Origin: Akkermansia sp.
Lineage (GTDB): Bacteria > Verrucomicrobiota > Verrucomicrobiia > Verrucomicrobiales > Akkermansiaceae
Direction of reading: 5' to 3'
Assembly: GCA_030523775.1 (NCBI GenBank)
Contig: JAUNHW010000003.1
Coordinates: 1-64,000 of the forward strand
Length of the DNA stretch: 64,000 nt
A program made the translations under genes and the position numbers. Of this stretch, positions 1-8,698 are shown in pieces; positions within the stretch are counted from its first letter, which is position 1; every line of letters starts with the position of its first letter. The notes beneath the pieces were generated by a model that saw only the letters and a program-made list of their open reading frames with translations, was not told where the DNA came from and did not search any database.

Positions 1-28
1 AATCCTAATCTTAATCCTAATCTTAATT
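1..28. repeat. TTAGGA/TTAAGA-type hexamer array at window edge
   Basis: The first 28 bases are alternating CCTAAT and CTTAAT hexamers ending in AATT. This is the same hexamer vocabulary as the 35-bp inverted repeats at 47538-47572 and 47961-47995, but in a different order. It lies just beyond the 3' end of the CNNM-like gene. It may be one end of another element whose body lies left of the window. Confidence 0.7.
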
Positions 29-73
29 GCTAGGAATCATTGAGCGACTCAGGTCTCTTCCTCCCGTGACGCC

Positions 74-1474
74 TCAGCCCTCTATGGTTCTGTCCTGCAG
101 GGGAGCGCATTTGAGGTACACCTGGGTGACCTTGCGCTTGTCGGTTCCAGTAACGGTGAGCATGTAGTCGCGAATGCGCAGCTTCTCCCCGCAGGCGGGC
201 AGGTGGCCGAGCTGTTCCGTGATGTATCCGCCGAGCGTGGCCACGCCGGATTCCGGCTCAATCCCACCGATATCCGGCAGGTATTCCGTGAGGTCGAACA
301 GCGCGAGCGCGCCGCTGGCAATGTACTGCCCCGGCGCAATCGGGAAGAAGTCCCGCGCGGAGTCCGCCTCGAATTCGTCCTGGATGTCATCGCCCACAAT
401 CTCCTCCAGCACGTCGTCCAGGAACACCAGCCCCAGCGCATCCCCGTACTCGTCCACCACCAGGGAAAAGTGCGTTTTCTCCTTGGAGAAGAAATCCAGC
501 AGGGTGTCCAGCTTCATGGTGTCCGGCACCACTTTCAGCTCGCGCTTCACGCGCATCAGGTCCTGCTCCGGCCCGGTGGCGAGCTTGAGCACGTCTTTCA
601 CGTGCAGCCAGCCTTTCAGGTTGTCCAGGTGACCGTCCACCAGCGGGAACCGGCTGTGGGGGCTGTTTGTGACGAGCTCCAGGTTGTGCTTGAAGTCGTT
701 GTTGATGTCCAGGGTCTCCACGTTGCCGCGGGGCACCAGGATGTCACGCACGGAGCGGTCGTTGAGCTCCAGTGCGTTCTTGGAGATTTCGGCCTCCGTC
801 TCGGTGACCTCGTTGCTGCGCCCGCTCTCCTCCACAATGAGGGCGATTTCCTCTGCGCTGTGGGTGGCGTTGGGCACGTAGTGGGGGTCCACGCCGAAGA
901 GGTGGTGGGCAATGAAGTTGGCGGTGTTGTTGAAGAGCAGCACAATGGGCTTGGTGAGCTTGGCAAAGCGCTTCATCCACGGCGCGGTGAGCATGGCAAT
1001 CTCCAGCGGCTTGCGGATGGCCAGGCTCTTGGGCACCAGCTCTCCCAGCACCACGTGCGCGAAGGTGAACAGGGAGTACGCCACCACGTAGGAAATCACG
1101 CTCACGGCGTCCGGCGCCAGGTGGCAGAAATAGGCCAGCGGCGGGGTGATGAGCTGCTCGATGAAGGGCTCGCCCATGTTGCCGAGTGCCAGGGAGGCGA
1201 TGGTGATGCCCACCTGGTTGGCGGAGAGGTAGGCATCCAGGTGGCGCACGATATGCAGGGCGGTCTTGCGGCGTCTGGCCTGGCCGGGGTTGTCGTCCTC
1301 GTTTTCCGCCAGTTGGCTCTCGCGCACGCGCGCGCTCGCGAACTCGTTCGCCACAAAGAAGGCGTTCAGGAACAGGAAAAACGCTATCCCCACCAGGAAC
1401 AGCAGGATGGAGGACAGACTCGGAAAGCTCCAGGTGACTTGCGCCGCTTCCTCCGCGCTCAGGAACAGGTTCAT
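74..1474 (-). CDS. CNNM/CorC-family membrane protein (DUF21 + CBS pair + CorC_HlyC domain)
   Basis: This 466-residue protein has the standard order of the HlyC/CorC ('hemolysin-related') family. An N-terminal DUF21 region has about four hydrophobic segments. A CBS-domain pair follows at about residues 205-345 (it contains DILVPRGNVETLD and FSLVVDEYGDALGLV). A small C-terminal CorC_HlyC domain ends the protein. The family is linked to divalent cation (Mg/Co) export or homeostasis at the inner membrane; older 'hemolysin' labels are misleading. The gene starts 9 bases after the FmdB gene on the same strand, so the two are probably co-transcribed downstream of rpsN. Length is normal and no defects are visible. 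Confidence 0.88.
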   Translation of the reverse strand: MNLFLSAEEAAQVTWSFPSLSSILLFLVGIAFFLFLNAFFVANEFASARVRESQLAENEDDNPGQARRRKTALHIVRHLDAYLSANQVGITIASLALGNMGEPFIEQLITPPLAYFCHLAPDAVSVISYVVAYSLFTFAHVVLGELVPKSLAIRKPLEIAMLTAPWMKRFAKLTKPIVLLFNNTANFIAHHLFGVDPHYVPNATHSAEEIALIVEESGRSNEVTETEAEISKNALELNDRSVRDILVPRGNVETLDINNDFKHNLELVTNSPHSRFPLVDGHLDNLKGWLHVKDVLKLATGPEQDLMRVKRELKVVPDTMKLDTLLDFFSKEKTHFSLVVDEYGDALGLVFLDDVLEEIVGDDIQDEFEADSARDFFPIAPGQYIASGALALFDLTEYLPDIGGIEPESGVATLGGYITEQLGHLPACGEKLRIRDYMLTVTGTDKRKVTQVYLKCAPLQDRTIEG

Positions 1475-1483
1475 GGGTGGGGG

Positions 1484-1744
1484 TTACAGCTTTTCAAAGG
1501 TGCCCTCGTCGCGCCGCTGCAGCACGGTGAAACCCGCCTTCTTGGCGTCCGTGATGGAGAGCGGCGCGGTGATTTTCGGCACGTTCACCGTGCCTATCTT
1601 CTTGCGGACCGGGTTCTTGCAGTACATGCAGCGGGAGAGCGGCTCGCGGTCTGCCGGGCGCATGAGCTCAAAGCCCCTGCGGCACATGGCGCAGGAGCGT
1701 GCGGGGTCCTCCGGGTGTTCGGAGATGTATTCGTAGATGGGCAT
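1484..1744 (-). CDS. FmdB-family zinc ribbon protein
   Basis: An 86-residue protein starting MPIYEY, the typical opening of the FmdB regulatory-protein family. Two CxxC knuckles (CAMC near residue 18, CMYC near residue 39) would bind one zinc ion. The rest is a short basic tail. The family's molecular role is poorly defined; the name comes from a putative regulator of formamidase genes. It lies between rpsN and the CNNM-like gene on the same strand. Confidence 0.85.
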   Translation of the reverse strand: MPIYEYISEHPEDPARSCAMCRRGFELMRPADREPLSRCMYCKNPVRKKIGTVNVPKITAPLSITDAKKAGFTVLQRRDEGTFEKL

Positions 1745-1786
1745 GCGGTGCGGCGTTTGTTCCCGTTTTTCCGGGAGACGAAAATT

Positions 1787-1811
1787 GCGGGCTACTCGTT
1801 GAATAGCCCGC
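1787..1811 (-). terminator. Hairpin after rpsN
   Basis: An 8-bp GC-rich inverted repeat (GCGGGCTA / TAGCCCGC) with a 9-base loop sits 39 bases beyond the rpsN stop. On the minus strand it is followed by AATTTTCG, a weak U tract, so termination may be partial and allow some read-through into the FmdB gene. Confidence 0.65.
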
Positions 1812-1850
1812 AGGGAAAAGTTTCGTGTGACTGCCTTGTCAATCCCGGGC

Positions 1851-2120
1851 TTACCAGCTGGACTTGGTGACGCCGGGAATCATGCCGGCGTTGGCAAGCT
1901 CGCGGAAAGCGATACGGGAAAGGTGGAAGCGGCGCAGGAAAGCGTGGCGGCGGCCGGTCAGCTCGCAGCGGTTCACCTGGCGCACCGGGGATGCGTTGCG
2001 CGGCAGCAGGGTCAGCCCCACGTAGTCGCCTTCAGCCTTCAGCTTGGCGCGGAGCTCCGCATAGCGGGCCGCAACAGCTGCCTTCTTCTTGTTTCTCTCT
2101 ATCCAGCTCTTTTTAGCCAT
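1851..2120 (-). CDS. rpsN: 30S ribosomal protein uS14
   Basis: An 89-residue protein with the signature of the zinc-free (C-minus) uS14 form: [16 protein letters not shown] in the centre and [11 protein letters not shown] at the end. It binds 16S rRNA in the head of the small subunit. It stands apart from any ribosomal protein operon and is followed by FmdB and CNNM genes on the same strand. A good promoter lies just upstream, giving a leader of only about 8 bases. Confidence 0.95.
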   Translation of the reverse strand: MAKKSWIERNKKKAAVAARYAELRAKLKAEGDYVGLTLLPRNASPVRQVNRCELTGRRHAFLRRFHLSRIAFRELANAGMIPGVTKSSW

Positions 2121-2135
2121 AACTTGTGCGGGCAG

Positions 2136-2164
2136 TATTTACACCACCTGCCGGATTTTGTCAA
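2136..2164 (-). promoter_or_regulatory. Promoter of rpsN
   Basis: On the minus strand TTGACA is followed by 17 bases and TAAATA, with 15 bases to the ATG. The -35 is perfect and the spacing ideal. Confidence 0.7.
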
Positions 2165-2224
2165 GCTGAATTTAGTAAATTCTTCAAAAAATCGTCAGTT
2201 CGCGTGCGCATGGCGCGCGCGAGC

Positions 2225-2253
2225 TTGAAAGGCGGCGCGTCATGTGTTAGCCT
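2225..2253 (+). promoter_or_regulatory. Promoter of sialate O-acetylesterase gene (leaderless layout)
   Basis: TTGAAA, 17 bases, TAGCCT, then only 7 bases before the ATG at 2261. Transcription would begin at or next to the start codon. Confidence 0.6.
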
Positions 2254-2260
2254 AGGCAGC

Positions 2261-3769
2261 ATGAAAACAGCTTTGTTAGGCATGCTGCTGGGGACCGCCA
2301 CCTGTTGGGCGGCCGTGAGTTTCGACCACACGTTCGGCGACCACATGGTGCTGCAGCAGGGGCAGCCCGTGCCCGTGCGCGGGGAAGCCACGGGCGGCGG
2401 GGAAGTCACCCTCACGTTCGGCGGAACCACGGTGAAGGCAAAGAAGAGCGGCAAGCGGTGGGAGGCGGCGCTGCCCGCCATGAAGGCCAACGCCACCGGA
2501 GAGACGCTCACCGTGCGGCAGGGGAACGACACCGCGGAGCTGAAGGACGTGGTGGTGGGCGAGGTTTGGTTCGCCTCCGGGCAGTCCAACATGCTGCGCC
2601 GCATGGACGAGATGGCGGACAAGGGCACGGCCATCCCCGCCTCCGGCAACAAGGATATCCGCTTCTTCCATGCGGAGCCGCAGGTGCACACCGGCAACTC
2701 CACCTACGGCGCCAAGGAGAAGGACACCCTCAACAACAACGCCATGTATGTGGGCAAATGGGCCGTCAGCGCCCCGGAAACCACGCCCCGCATGTCCGCC
2801 GTGGCCTGGTATTTCGCGCAGGAGCTGCAGAAGCAGCTGGACGTGCCCGTGGGCATTGTCCACGCCTCGCTGGGCGGCTCCGAGATGATGGCCTGGATGC
2901 CGGAAAGCGTGCTCAAGAAGAAGTACCACGAGTGCCTGAGCGAGAAGTGGCTGGACAGCCGCTACATGAGCGACTGGGTGCGCGGGCGTGCGCGCAAGAA
3001 CATAGGGAGCGACCTGAACATGCCGCACCCCTACAAGCCCGGCTACCTCTTCAAGACCGGCGTGCAGGACTGGCTGGACTTCCCCATGAAGGGCATCATC
3101 TGGTACCAGGGGGAATCCGATGCGGAAATCCAGGACATGAAGCAGAACTACGAGCTGCTGGCGGACCTCATAGGCGGCTGGCGCGCGGAGTTCAAGAAGC
3201 CGGACATGCCGTGGATCCAGGTGCAGCTGCCGCGCATCAACGACAAGACCCCGCTGCGCGCCTACTGGCCGGAGTTCCGCGAGGTGCAGCAGCAGTCCCA
3301 GGACAACATCCCCGGCGTCTACACCGTGGCCACCGTGGACCTGGGCTCCACCAACAGTGATGTGCACCCCGCCCGCAAGACCGAGGTGGGCCAGCGCCTG
3401 GCCTATGTGGCCGCCGCCAAGGTGTACGGCAAGGATGTGGAGTACAGCGGCCCGCAGGTGGCCTCCGCCAAGCCCGCCGGAAGCACACTGAAGGTCACCT
3501 TCAAGCACGCCAAGGGGCTGGCCACCACCAACGGCTCCGGCCCCACGGGGTTTGAGATTGCCGGAAGCAACGGCAAGTTCGAGGACGCCACCGCCACCCT
3601 GAAGGGCGACACCGTGGAGCTCACCGCCCCCGGTGTGAAGAAGCCCGTGAAGGTGCGCTACGGCTGGAAGGTTTTCTTTGAGCCCAACCTGGTGAACGAT
3701 GCCAAGCTCCCCGCGGTGCCGTATGCGGGCACGGACGGCAAGGGCGCCAAGAAGGCCAAGCGCAAGTAG
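2261..3769 (+). CDS. Sialate O-acetylesterase (SGNH-type esterase), secreted
   Basis: A 502-residue protein starting with a clear signal peptide (MKTALLGMLLGTATCWA). The start at 2261 is preferred over an upstream ATG at 2126 because of the signal peptide and promoter position. Family hallmarks are GQSNM with the nucleophile serine (about residue 106), WYQGESD (about 280) and DVHPARK supplying Asp-x-x-His (about 366). Members remove O-acetyl groups from sialic acids or other acetylated glycans, which opens mucin-type chains to sialidases. A signal peptide points to the periplasm or cell surface. A Lys/Ala-rich tail ends the protein. The gene is monocistronic and convergent with the membrane protein gene at 3780. 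Confidence 0.88.
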   Translation: MKTALLGMLLGTATCWAAVSFDHTFGDHMVLQQGQPVPVRGEATGGGEVTLTFGGTTVKAKKSGKRWEAALPAMKANATGETLTVRQGNDTAELKDVVVGEVWFASGQSNMLRRMDEMADKGTAIPASGNKDIRFFHAEPQVHTGNSTYGAKEKDTLNNNAMYVGKWAVSAPETTPRMSAVAWYFAQELQKQLDVPVGIVHASLGGSEMMAWMPESVLKKKYHECLSEKWLDSRYMSDWVRGRARKNIGSDLNMPHPYKPGYLFKTGVQDWLDFPMKGIIWYQGESDAEIQDMKQNYELLADLIGGWRAEFKKPDMPWIQVQLPRINDKTPLRAYWPEFREVQQQSQDNIPGVYTVATVDLGSTNSDVHPARKTEVGQRLAYVAAAKVYGKDVEYSGPQVASAKPAGSTLKVTFKHAKGLATTNGSGPTGFEIAGSNGKFEDATATLKGDTVELTAPGVKKPVKVRYGWKVFFEPNLVNDAKLPAVPYAGTDGKGAKKAKRK

Positions 3770-3779
3770 GCGGCGCGGT

Positions 3780-4631
3780 TCAGCCGGCCTCGTCCTGCAG
3801 GAGGGCGCGGTATTTCAGCCACATGAGGAAGGCCAGCACCGCCAGCGTGAGGGCGGTGTAGATGTAGCAGGGCACGCCGAAGAACGGTATGTCCGTGTGG
3901 AAGAGGTAGCCGTGCCCGAAGAAGTGGCACGCGCAGCCCACCGCTGCCGCCATGAGCACCGCGCCCACCGCGCGGGATGCAAGCGTGCCGCCGCACAGCC
4001 TCCGCACGCCGTATGCCAGCGCCAGTCCCGCCAGCGGGTAGGATAGCGCCGCCGGGGTCAGGGCGTGGGAGAAAACGCTGCCGCACAGCAAATCCCTGCC
4101 CATGTCCCATACCGTGATGAACGCGGCAACGCACGCCCACGGGGCCACCGGGGTTTCCTGGAAGCGGCGCGCCAGCCAGTGGCACGCCACCACCACGCCC
4201 GCGCACACCGCCAGCTGGAGGAAAAGGGAGCTGTGCGCGAGCGAGTCCGCGCCGGCGGCGGCATTCGGGAAGGTGCCGAAGAGGGAGGCGGTGCAGGCGG
4301 CCATGACCGGCCAGCCGCACCAGAGCGCGCAGGTGGAGAGCCGCGAGTAGATGCCGTTGCAGGGTTCGCGGTCGCCGAACTTGTCATAGAACGCGGCGAT
4401 GCACGCCGCGCCCGCGCCGAGCGCCGCCACCAGCGCGCCCGCCGTGAACACGGCAAACGGCAGGCTGAACGTGAGAGAGGCCTTGCTCCACGCCATACCA
4501 CAGTCCGCGGGCGCGCCGAACACCATGTCCGTGGCCCCGGCGGTCAGGTAGTCGGTCTCCACGCTGCGCAGCATGGCTTGAACCAGGATGAGCACCAGCA
4601 CCAGGCAGATGAGGAACGCGCGGTTTTTCAT
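3780..4631 (-). CDS. Multi-spanning membrane protein of unknown function, exosortase operon
   Basis: A 283-residue protein with about eight hydrophobic segments from the very N-terminus (ICLVLVLILVQAML) to the C-terminus (LTLAVLAFLMWL). It is rich in Ala, Cys and Gly. I recognise no family motif. It is the last of four closely spaced minus-strand genes (exosortase, EpsI, PutA-like, this one), with 15 bases between it and the PutA-like stop. This suggests a function in the same exported-protein or polysaccharide process, but nothing in the sequence specifies it. The gene converges with the sialate esterase gene. Confidence 0.7.
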   Translation of the reverse strand: MKNRAFLICLVLVLILVQAMLRSVETDYLTAGATDMVFGAPADCGMAWSKASLTFSLPFAVFTAGALVAALGAGAACIAAFYDKFGDREPCNGIYSRLSTCALWCGWPVMAACTASLFGTFPNAAAGADSLAHSSLFLQLAVCAGVVVACHWLARRFQETPVAPWACVAAFITVWDMGRDLLCGSVFSHALTPAALSYPLAGLALAYGVRRLCGGTLASRAVGAVLMAAAVGCACHFFGHGYLFHTDIPFFGVPCYIYTALTLAVLAFLMWLKYRALLQDEAG

Positions 4632-4646
4632 GGGAGGGGCAGGGGG

Positions 4647-7600
4647 TTACAGGATGGTTGCGGGGGCGTTGCCGCGGCGGGTTTCCACGTATTCGCGCAC
4701 GCAGGCGGGGAGCTCCGCGTAGCCGTTGGCGGAGGGGCGGCGGGTGGCAAGCTCCAGCCCGCATGCCGCGGCGGCGGTGCGGGTGGATGCCGTGGCGGCG
4801 GGGTCGCGCAGCACGGAAAAGCCCTGTTGCGCCAGTGCGGGGAAGCGGTTCTCATACGTTTGGCGCGTTTCCACGGTGATATCCACGCCCACGGGGTAGA
4901 GCATGTTCTGCATCCAGGGGCGCATGGTGGCGGTGCTGAGCTGCGGTGTGCAGCCCGCCGCCAGCGCGGCCATGAGCATGATGCACAGGTCTGCATCCGC
5001 CAGCGCCTGCTCCGCGCGGATGACCATGCGGTTCGGGCGGTAGGTGAGCGTGGTGCGGAAGAGCGCGTTTTCCTGCAGCACGCGCCCGCGGCCGTATTCA
5101 TCCCCCCAGGCGGCGGTGATGGATTTTGCGGCGGTGAGCAGGCGGGCGGCGGTTTCCGCATCCGGCGCGGGCGCCAGCGTGTTCCACGGGCTGATGGGCA
5201 GCTGCGGCTTCACGCCCTCCAGCGCGGCGGCATCGGCATCCTGCCGGGAGCAGAGGGCAGCGGCCAGGTTGGGGCTGCCGTGCATGGGTGCGGTGCTCGG
5301 CCCTGCGCCCCAGGGCAGCACGCCGGGATGCGGCGGGCGGATGCAGTTCACGCTGCGGTGGCGGGCATCCACCCGTTGTTCCCACTCGCGGATTTCGTCC
5401 CCGTCCTCTGAATAGATGGTGGCATACCCGCCCCCGGAAAGCCGTTGCTGCACGGCAAGGGCCTCCTCCGCGCTTTCCACGCGCAGCAGGCCGATGGCCG
5501 GGATGTTTTGCGCGCAGTGCGTGAAGAAGCCGTCCTCCTTTATCCCCGCGCGCACACCGGGGGACCACAGCAGGATGTCGTCCCCCGCGCGCTGCGGCTG
5601 CACCAGCCAGGATTCATCCGCCGCCATGGATGTGAAGAGCATCTCCTGCTCGCGTGTGGGCGGGGTGCATACCAGCCCCATCTGGGTGCCTTCCAGCCAG
5701 CCGGGACCGCAGGGGATGGAGCGCACGGCATCCGCCAGGGCGTTGCGGAACGCCTGGTTGTCGTACACGGAGGCGTGCGTGATGATGATGTGGGGCATTT
5801 CCGGGCATTGCCCGGCGTGGGAGAAGGCGTTTTGCGCAATGTCGCGCACGGCGGCGCGCCAATCCGCGGTGGCGGAGAGGTAGAGGCTGGCGGCCCCTTT
5901 TGCGGTGTCGGCCAGCACCGTGTCCACGCGGGAATCCGCCGCCAGCCTTTGCGCGGTTTCATCCGTGCAGACGAGGGTGAGCAGGCGGGGTGCGGTGAAT
6001 CCCTGCTGTTTCAGCAGCTCTGCAATGCGCGTGCCCAGCAGCATGGAATGGTACGGCGGGCGGTAGATGACGGCGTTCCCGCCCATCCACGCGGCGGCGA
6101 TGCCGCCCAGCGCCTCCGCCAGCGGGTGCGCGTTTCCGGGCATCACGGCCACCACGCCGTTGCCGTCGGTTGCGTCCTCCGGCAGCTCCGCGTACAGGCG
6201 GCAGGCATCCATGGCGCGCAGGAGCTCGCACTCCGCCTCCTCCAGGCTCACGCCGCACTCCCGCACCAGGAGGCCGATGAACGCCGCCTCCTTGAGCTCC
6301 AGCTCCGCCGCCAGCTGCAGCAGGCGCGCACGGCGTTCCGGCAGCGGTTCCGCAGGGGTTTGCGCGGCGCGTGCGGCGGTGGATGCCAAACGCTCCAGCG
6401 TGGCGTCGTCCATGGCGCGGAAACGGTAGTCCACGCGGTCTGTGTTGTAGATGGAGATGCGCTCGCAGGTCAATTCCTCGCTGCCCTCGAACGCATCGTC
6501 CACGGGCGGCAGGAGGCGCACCCAGCGGTTGAATTCCCGTTCCCCGGCGTGGCGCAGGGCGGTGAGCCTCTTGCGATCGAAGATGCGTGCGCGCGGCGTG
6601 GGGGTGAAGCCGTTTCCGTTCGCGGTGAAGGCGGGGTCCGGCGGGGTCTGCAGCGTTTCCGTGAATTCCCGCTCCCCGGTGGCGGGGGTTGCCATTTCGT
6701 GCAGCAGGCGCAGCAGGTGGGCGGGCAGGGCGCTCTCGCTCTCTTCCGGGGCCACGCCGCAGGTGAGCGTCACCCGCGCGCCCAGCTTTTGCAGCACGCG
6801 CGCCAGCGCGCCGTCCAGCGCGCCGCGCAGGCAGAACTGCGGCTGGCTGTGGCGGCCGCTGCCGGCCCAGTCCAGCAGGGCGAAGGCGATATCGAAGATG
6901 TTGTCCGTTCCCACCACGGGTGTGATGGCATCCGGGTTGGCGGCCAGGGCGGTGTGCAGCAGCTGCTTGAAGCGGGCATCCGTGAGGCGGGCGGAGCGGT
7001 AGGCGGGGTTGGCGTTGCCGTGGGCGGCGGTGCATTCCTCTTCCTCCTCCCCGTGTGCGCCTTTCACCAGCAGCAGCTTCAGCGGGGCGGCCCCCTTGGT
7101 GGCGCGTTGCCCCGCCCATGCGGTGAGCCCGCGCAGGATGGCGGGTGTGCCTTTCAGGTAGGCGGGCAGCTCCAGCATCACATCCGCGCGGTGCAGGTCC
7201 TGCCCGCGCAGGGCGTGCGTAAGGGCTTCCGCCACCAGCTGCGCGGTGGGGGAGAGCCCGCTTTCGATGATGACCGGGCGGATGCGCCCCTTGGCCAGGG
7301 AGAGCTTGATGAGGCTGTGCAGCTTGATGGCGAGCGCGCGGATGCCATCGTTTGGTGCGTAGGCGGAAAGGTGCGGGCACAGGCGCCACGGCTGCACCAC
7401 CACGCCGCCCACCTCCTGGTTTTTCAGGATGGACACCAGGTGGCGCATGTAGCGCGCCGCGCCCTTGTCGCCGAGCACGGTGGGCACCAGCGGGTGGAGC
7501 GCCACGCTGTGGCCCTCTGTGGAAAGGTGGTGCACGTGCAGCATCAGGCGCCGCAGGTGCGTGGGCAGCACCAGGGCGCCGAATGTGGATTCCAGCGCGC

Positions 7601-7985
7601 GCCGCGCCTCATGCACGGCCAGCGCAGTGTAGCGCTCCGACAGCAGCGCCGCCGCCTTCAACCGCCACTGCGCCGCGCGGCTGAACACGGCGGGAAGGGG
7701 GGCGCGGTACGGCGCCAGCCCGCGCAGCGTGGATACCTGCAGGGCGGGGTCCGTGCACAGGAGCACGCGGCGGCAGAGCCGGCTGACGAAGTGGTGCGTT
7801 TCCGCGTTTTCCAGCGTGGCTGACAGCGCGTTTGAAAGGGTGCGCTCGGCGGGGCGGGCGGCCTTGCGGATGTCTTTTTGCAGCGCGTGCGCCAGCTGCA
7901 GGACGCGTGCGGGGTCCGTGTAGGCGCTTTGGCGGCTGGCGCGCGCCTCCGCTAGCAGGGTTGCTGAGTCCTTGGTGTCGCCCAT
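4647..7985 (-). CDS. PutA-like proline dehydrogenase/aldehyde dehydrogenase protein, probable pseudoenzyme
   Basis: A 1112-residue protein with a PRODH-like barrel (about residues 130-500, with LLVKGA near 308 where active enzymes have RLVKGA) followed by an ALDH fold (about 520-1050). PutA enzymes oxidise proline to glutamate. Here the key positions are changed. The ALDH catalytic motif GQ-x-Cys reads GQCPEMP, with Pro at the cysteine position and Cys one earlier. The general-base motif ETGG reads DTAKG. The NAD-binding E-x-FGP motif reads AQNIP. In the PRODH half the substrate-binding Arg pair of the L-x-RRL-type motif is LLRLL, and the VDMEE-type motif reads VIIES. The frame is intact and the length normal. 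The start at 7985 was chosen because the frame upstream is the shadow of EpsI. The gene lies 14 bases after EpsI, in the exosortase operon. The homology is clear; loss of catalysis is inferred. Confidence 0.78.
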   Translation of the reverse strand: MGDTKDSATLLAEARASRQSAYTDPARVLQLAHALQKDIRKAARPAERTLSNALSATLENAETHHFVSRLCRRVLLCTDPALQVSTLRGLAPYRAPLPAVFSRAAQWRLKAAALLSERYTALAVHEARRALESTFGALVLPTHLRRLMLHVHHLSTEGHSVALHPLVPTVLGDKGAARYMRHLVSILKNQEVGGVVVQPWRLCPHLSAYAPNDGIRALAIKLHSLIKLSLAKGRIRPVIIESGLSPTAQLVAEALTHALRGQDLHRADVMLELPAYLKGTPAILRGLTAWAGQRATKGAAPLKLLLVKGAHGEEEEECTAAHGNANPAYRSARLTDARFKQLLHTALAANPDAITPVVGTDNIFDIAFALLDWAGSGRHSQPQFCLRGALDGALARVLQKLGARVTLTCGVAPEESESALPAHLLRLLHEMATPATGEREFTETLQTPPDPAFTANGNGFTPTPRARIFDRKRLTALRHAGEREFNRWVRLLPPVDDAFEGSEELTCERISIYNTDRVDYRFRAMDDATLERLASTAARAAQTPAEPLPERRARLLQLAAELELKEAAFIGLLVRECGVSLEEAECELLRAMDACRLYAELPEDATDGNGVVAVMPGNAHPLAEALGGIAAAWMGGNAVIYRPPYHSMLLGTRIAELLKQQGFTAPRLLTLVCTDETAQRLAADSRVDTVLADTAKGAASLYLSATADWRAAVRDIAQNAFSHAGQCPEMPHIIITHASVYDNQAFRNALADAVRSIPCGPGWLEGTQMGLVCTPPTREQEMLFTSMAADESWLVQPQRAGDDILLWSPGVRAGIKEDGFFTHCAQNIPAIGLLRVESAEEALAVQQRLSGGGYATIYSEDGDEIREWEQRVDARHRSVNCIRPPHPGVLPWGAGPSTAPMHGSPNLAAALCSRQDADAAALEGVKPQLPISPWNTLAPAPDAETAARLLTAAKSITAAWGDEYGRGRVLQENALFRTTLTYRPNRMVIRAEQALADADLCIMLMAALAAGCTPQLSTATMRPWMQNMLYPVGVDITVETRQTYENRFPALAQQGFSVLRDPAATASTRTAAAACGLELATRRPSANGYAELPACVREYVETRRGNAPATIL

Positions 7986-7999
7986 GGGGAGATGCGGGG

Positions 8000-8698
8000 T
8001 TACTTGTCCAACTGCTCCCAGTCCACCAGGTCCGGCAGGGTTTCGGAGATGTAGGCGCGCAGGTTGTTCTCCGAGGCCTCGCGGCTCACGCGTATCGCCT
8101 CTCCGTAATAGGTGCCCACCTGGTAGTAGGCCCAGCGTTCCACGTAGCCGTGCACCACGCGGTCGTACATATCCAGCAGGGTGCGGGTCAGGTGGTCGTG
8201 GGTGATGGTGTTGTGGCCGATGAAGATGTAGTAGTTGACGTGTTCCAGGGTGATTTCCCGCCCGTTGGGCAGCTTCTGGGAGCTCTTGGAGAGGATGCGC
8301 GAGAAGGTGAGTTCCCTCCCGTCCTTGAGCTTCAGCTGCACAGGTTCCGTCACCAGGTCGTAGTGCCCCTGGGTGGGCAGGCAGCGCTCCGGGCGGTGGA
8401 TGGAGGTGTTCATGTCGCTGCCGGAATAGACGATGGAGGCGTTGAGCGGCGGCAGCGGGTTGATGCTCACGGAGCGGTAGAGAGCCTTGCAGAATTTGGT
8501 GTCGGACGCCAGAATGGTGCGTTCGGCCTCTGATTCCTGCTGTCGCTCGCCGCGCCAGGTTCCGGCGGTGATGCCTAGCGGCAGCTCCGGGCGGATGGCG
8601 GATTCCACCAGCGCATCCTGCGTGGGCATGATTCCCACCAGGGAGAACACCGCGCCCAGAAGCAGCGTCGGCAGCAGTCCGTATATCCACGCTCTCAT
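8000..8698 (-). CDS. EpsI-family exosortase-associated protein
   Basis: A 232-residue protein with an N-terminal membrane anchor or signal segment (IYGLLPTLLLGAVFSLVGI) and the EpsI core: SVSINPLPPLNASIVYSG then HRPERCLPTQGHYDL. EpsI domains occur next to or fused to exosortases and are thought to act in the same export, processing or polysaccharide pathway, although the biochemistry is unsettled. Its ATG overlaps the exosortase stop by 4 bases (ATGA), indicating translational coupling. The PutA-like gene follows after 14 bases. Confidence 0.85.
   Translation of the reverse strand: MRAWIYGLLPTLLLGAVFSLVGIMPTQDALVESAIRPELPLGITAGTWRGERQQESEAERTILASDTKFCKALYRSVSINPLPPLNASIVYSGSDMNTSIHRPERCLPTQGHYDLVTEPVQLKLKDGRELTFSRILSKSSQKLPNGREITLEHVNYYIFIGHNTITHDHLTRTLLDMYDRVVHGYVERWAYYQVGTYYGEAIRVSREASENNLRAYISETLPDLVDWEQLDK

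Noticed and set aside
203..1870. A 555-codon open frame on the plus strand opposite the CNNM, FmdB and rpsN region
   Set aside because: It lies antisense to three well-supported genes, has His/Val/Gln-rich shadow composition and matches no family.
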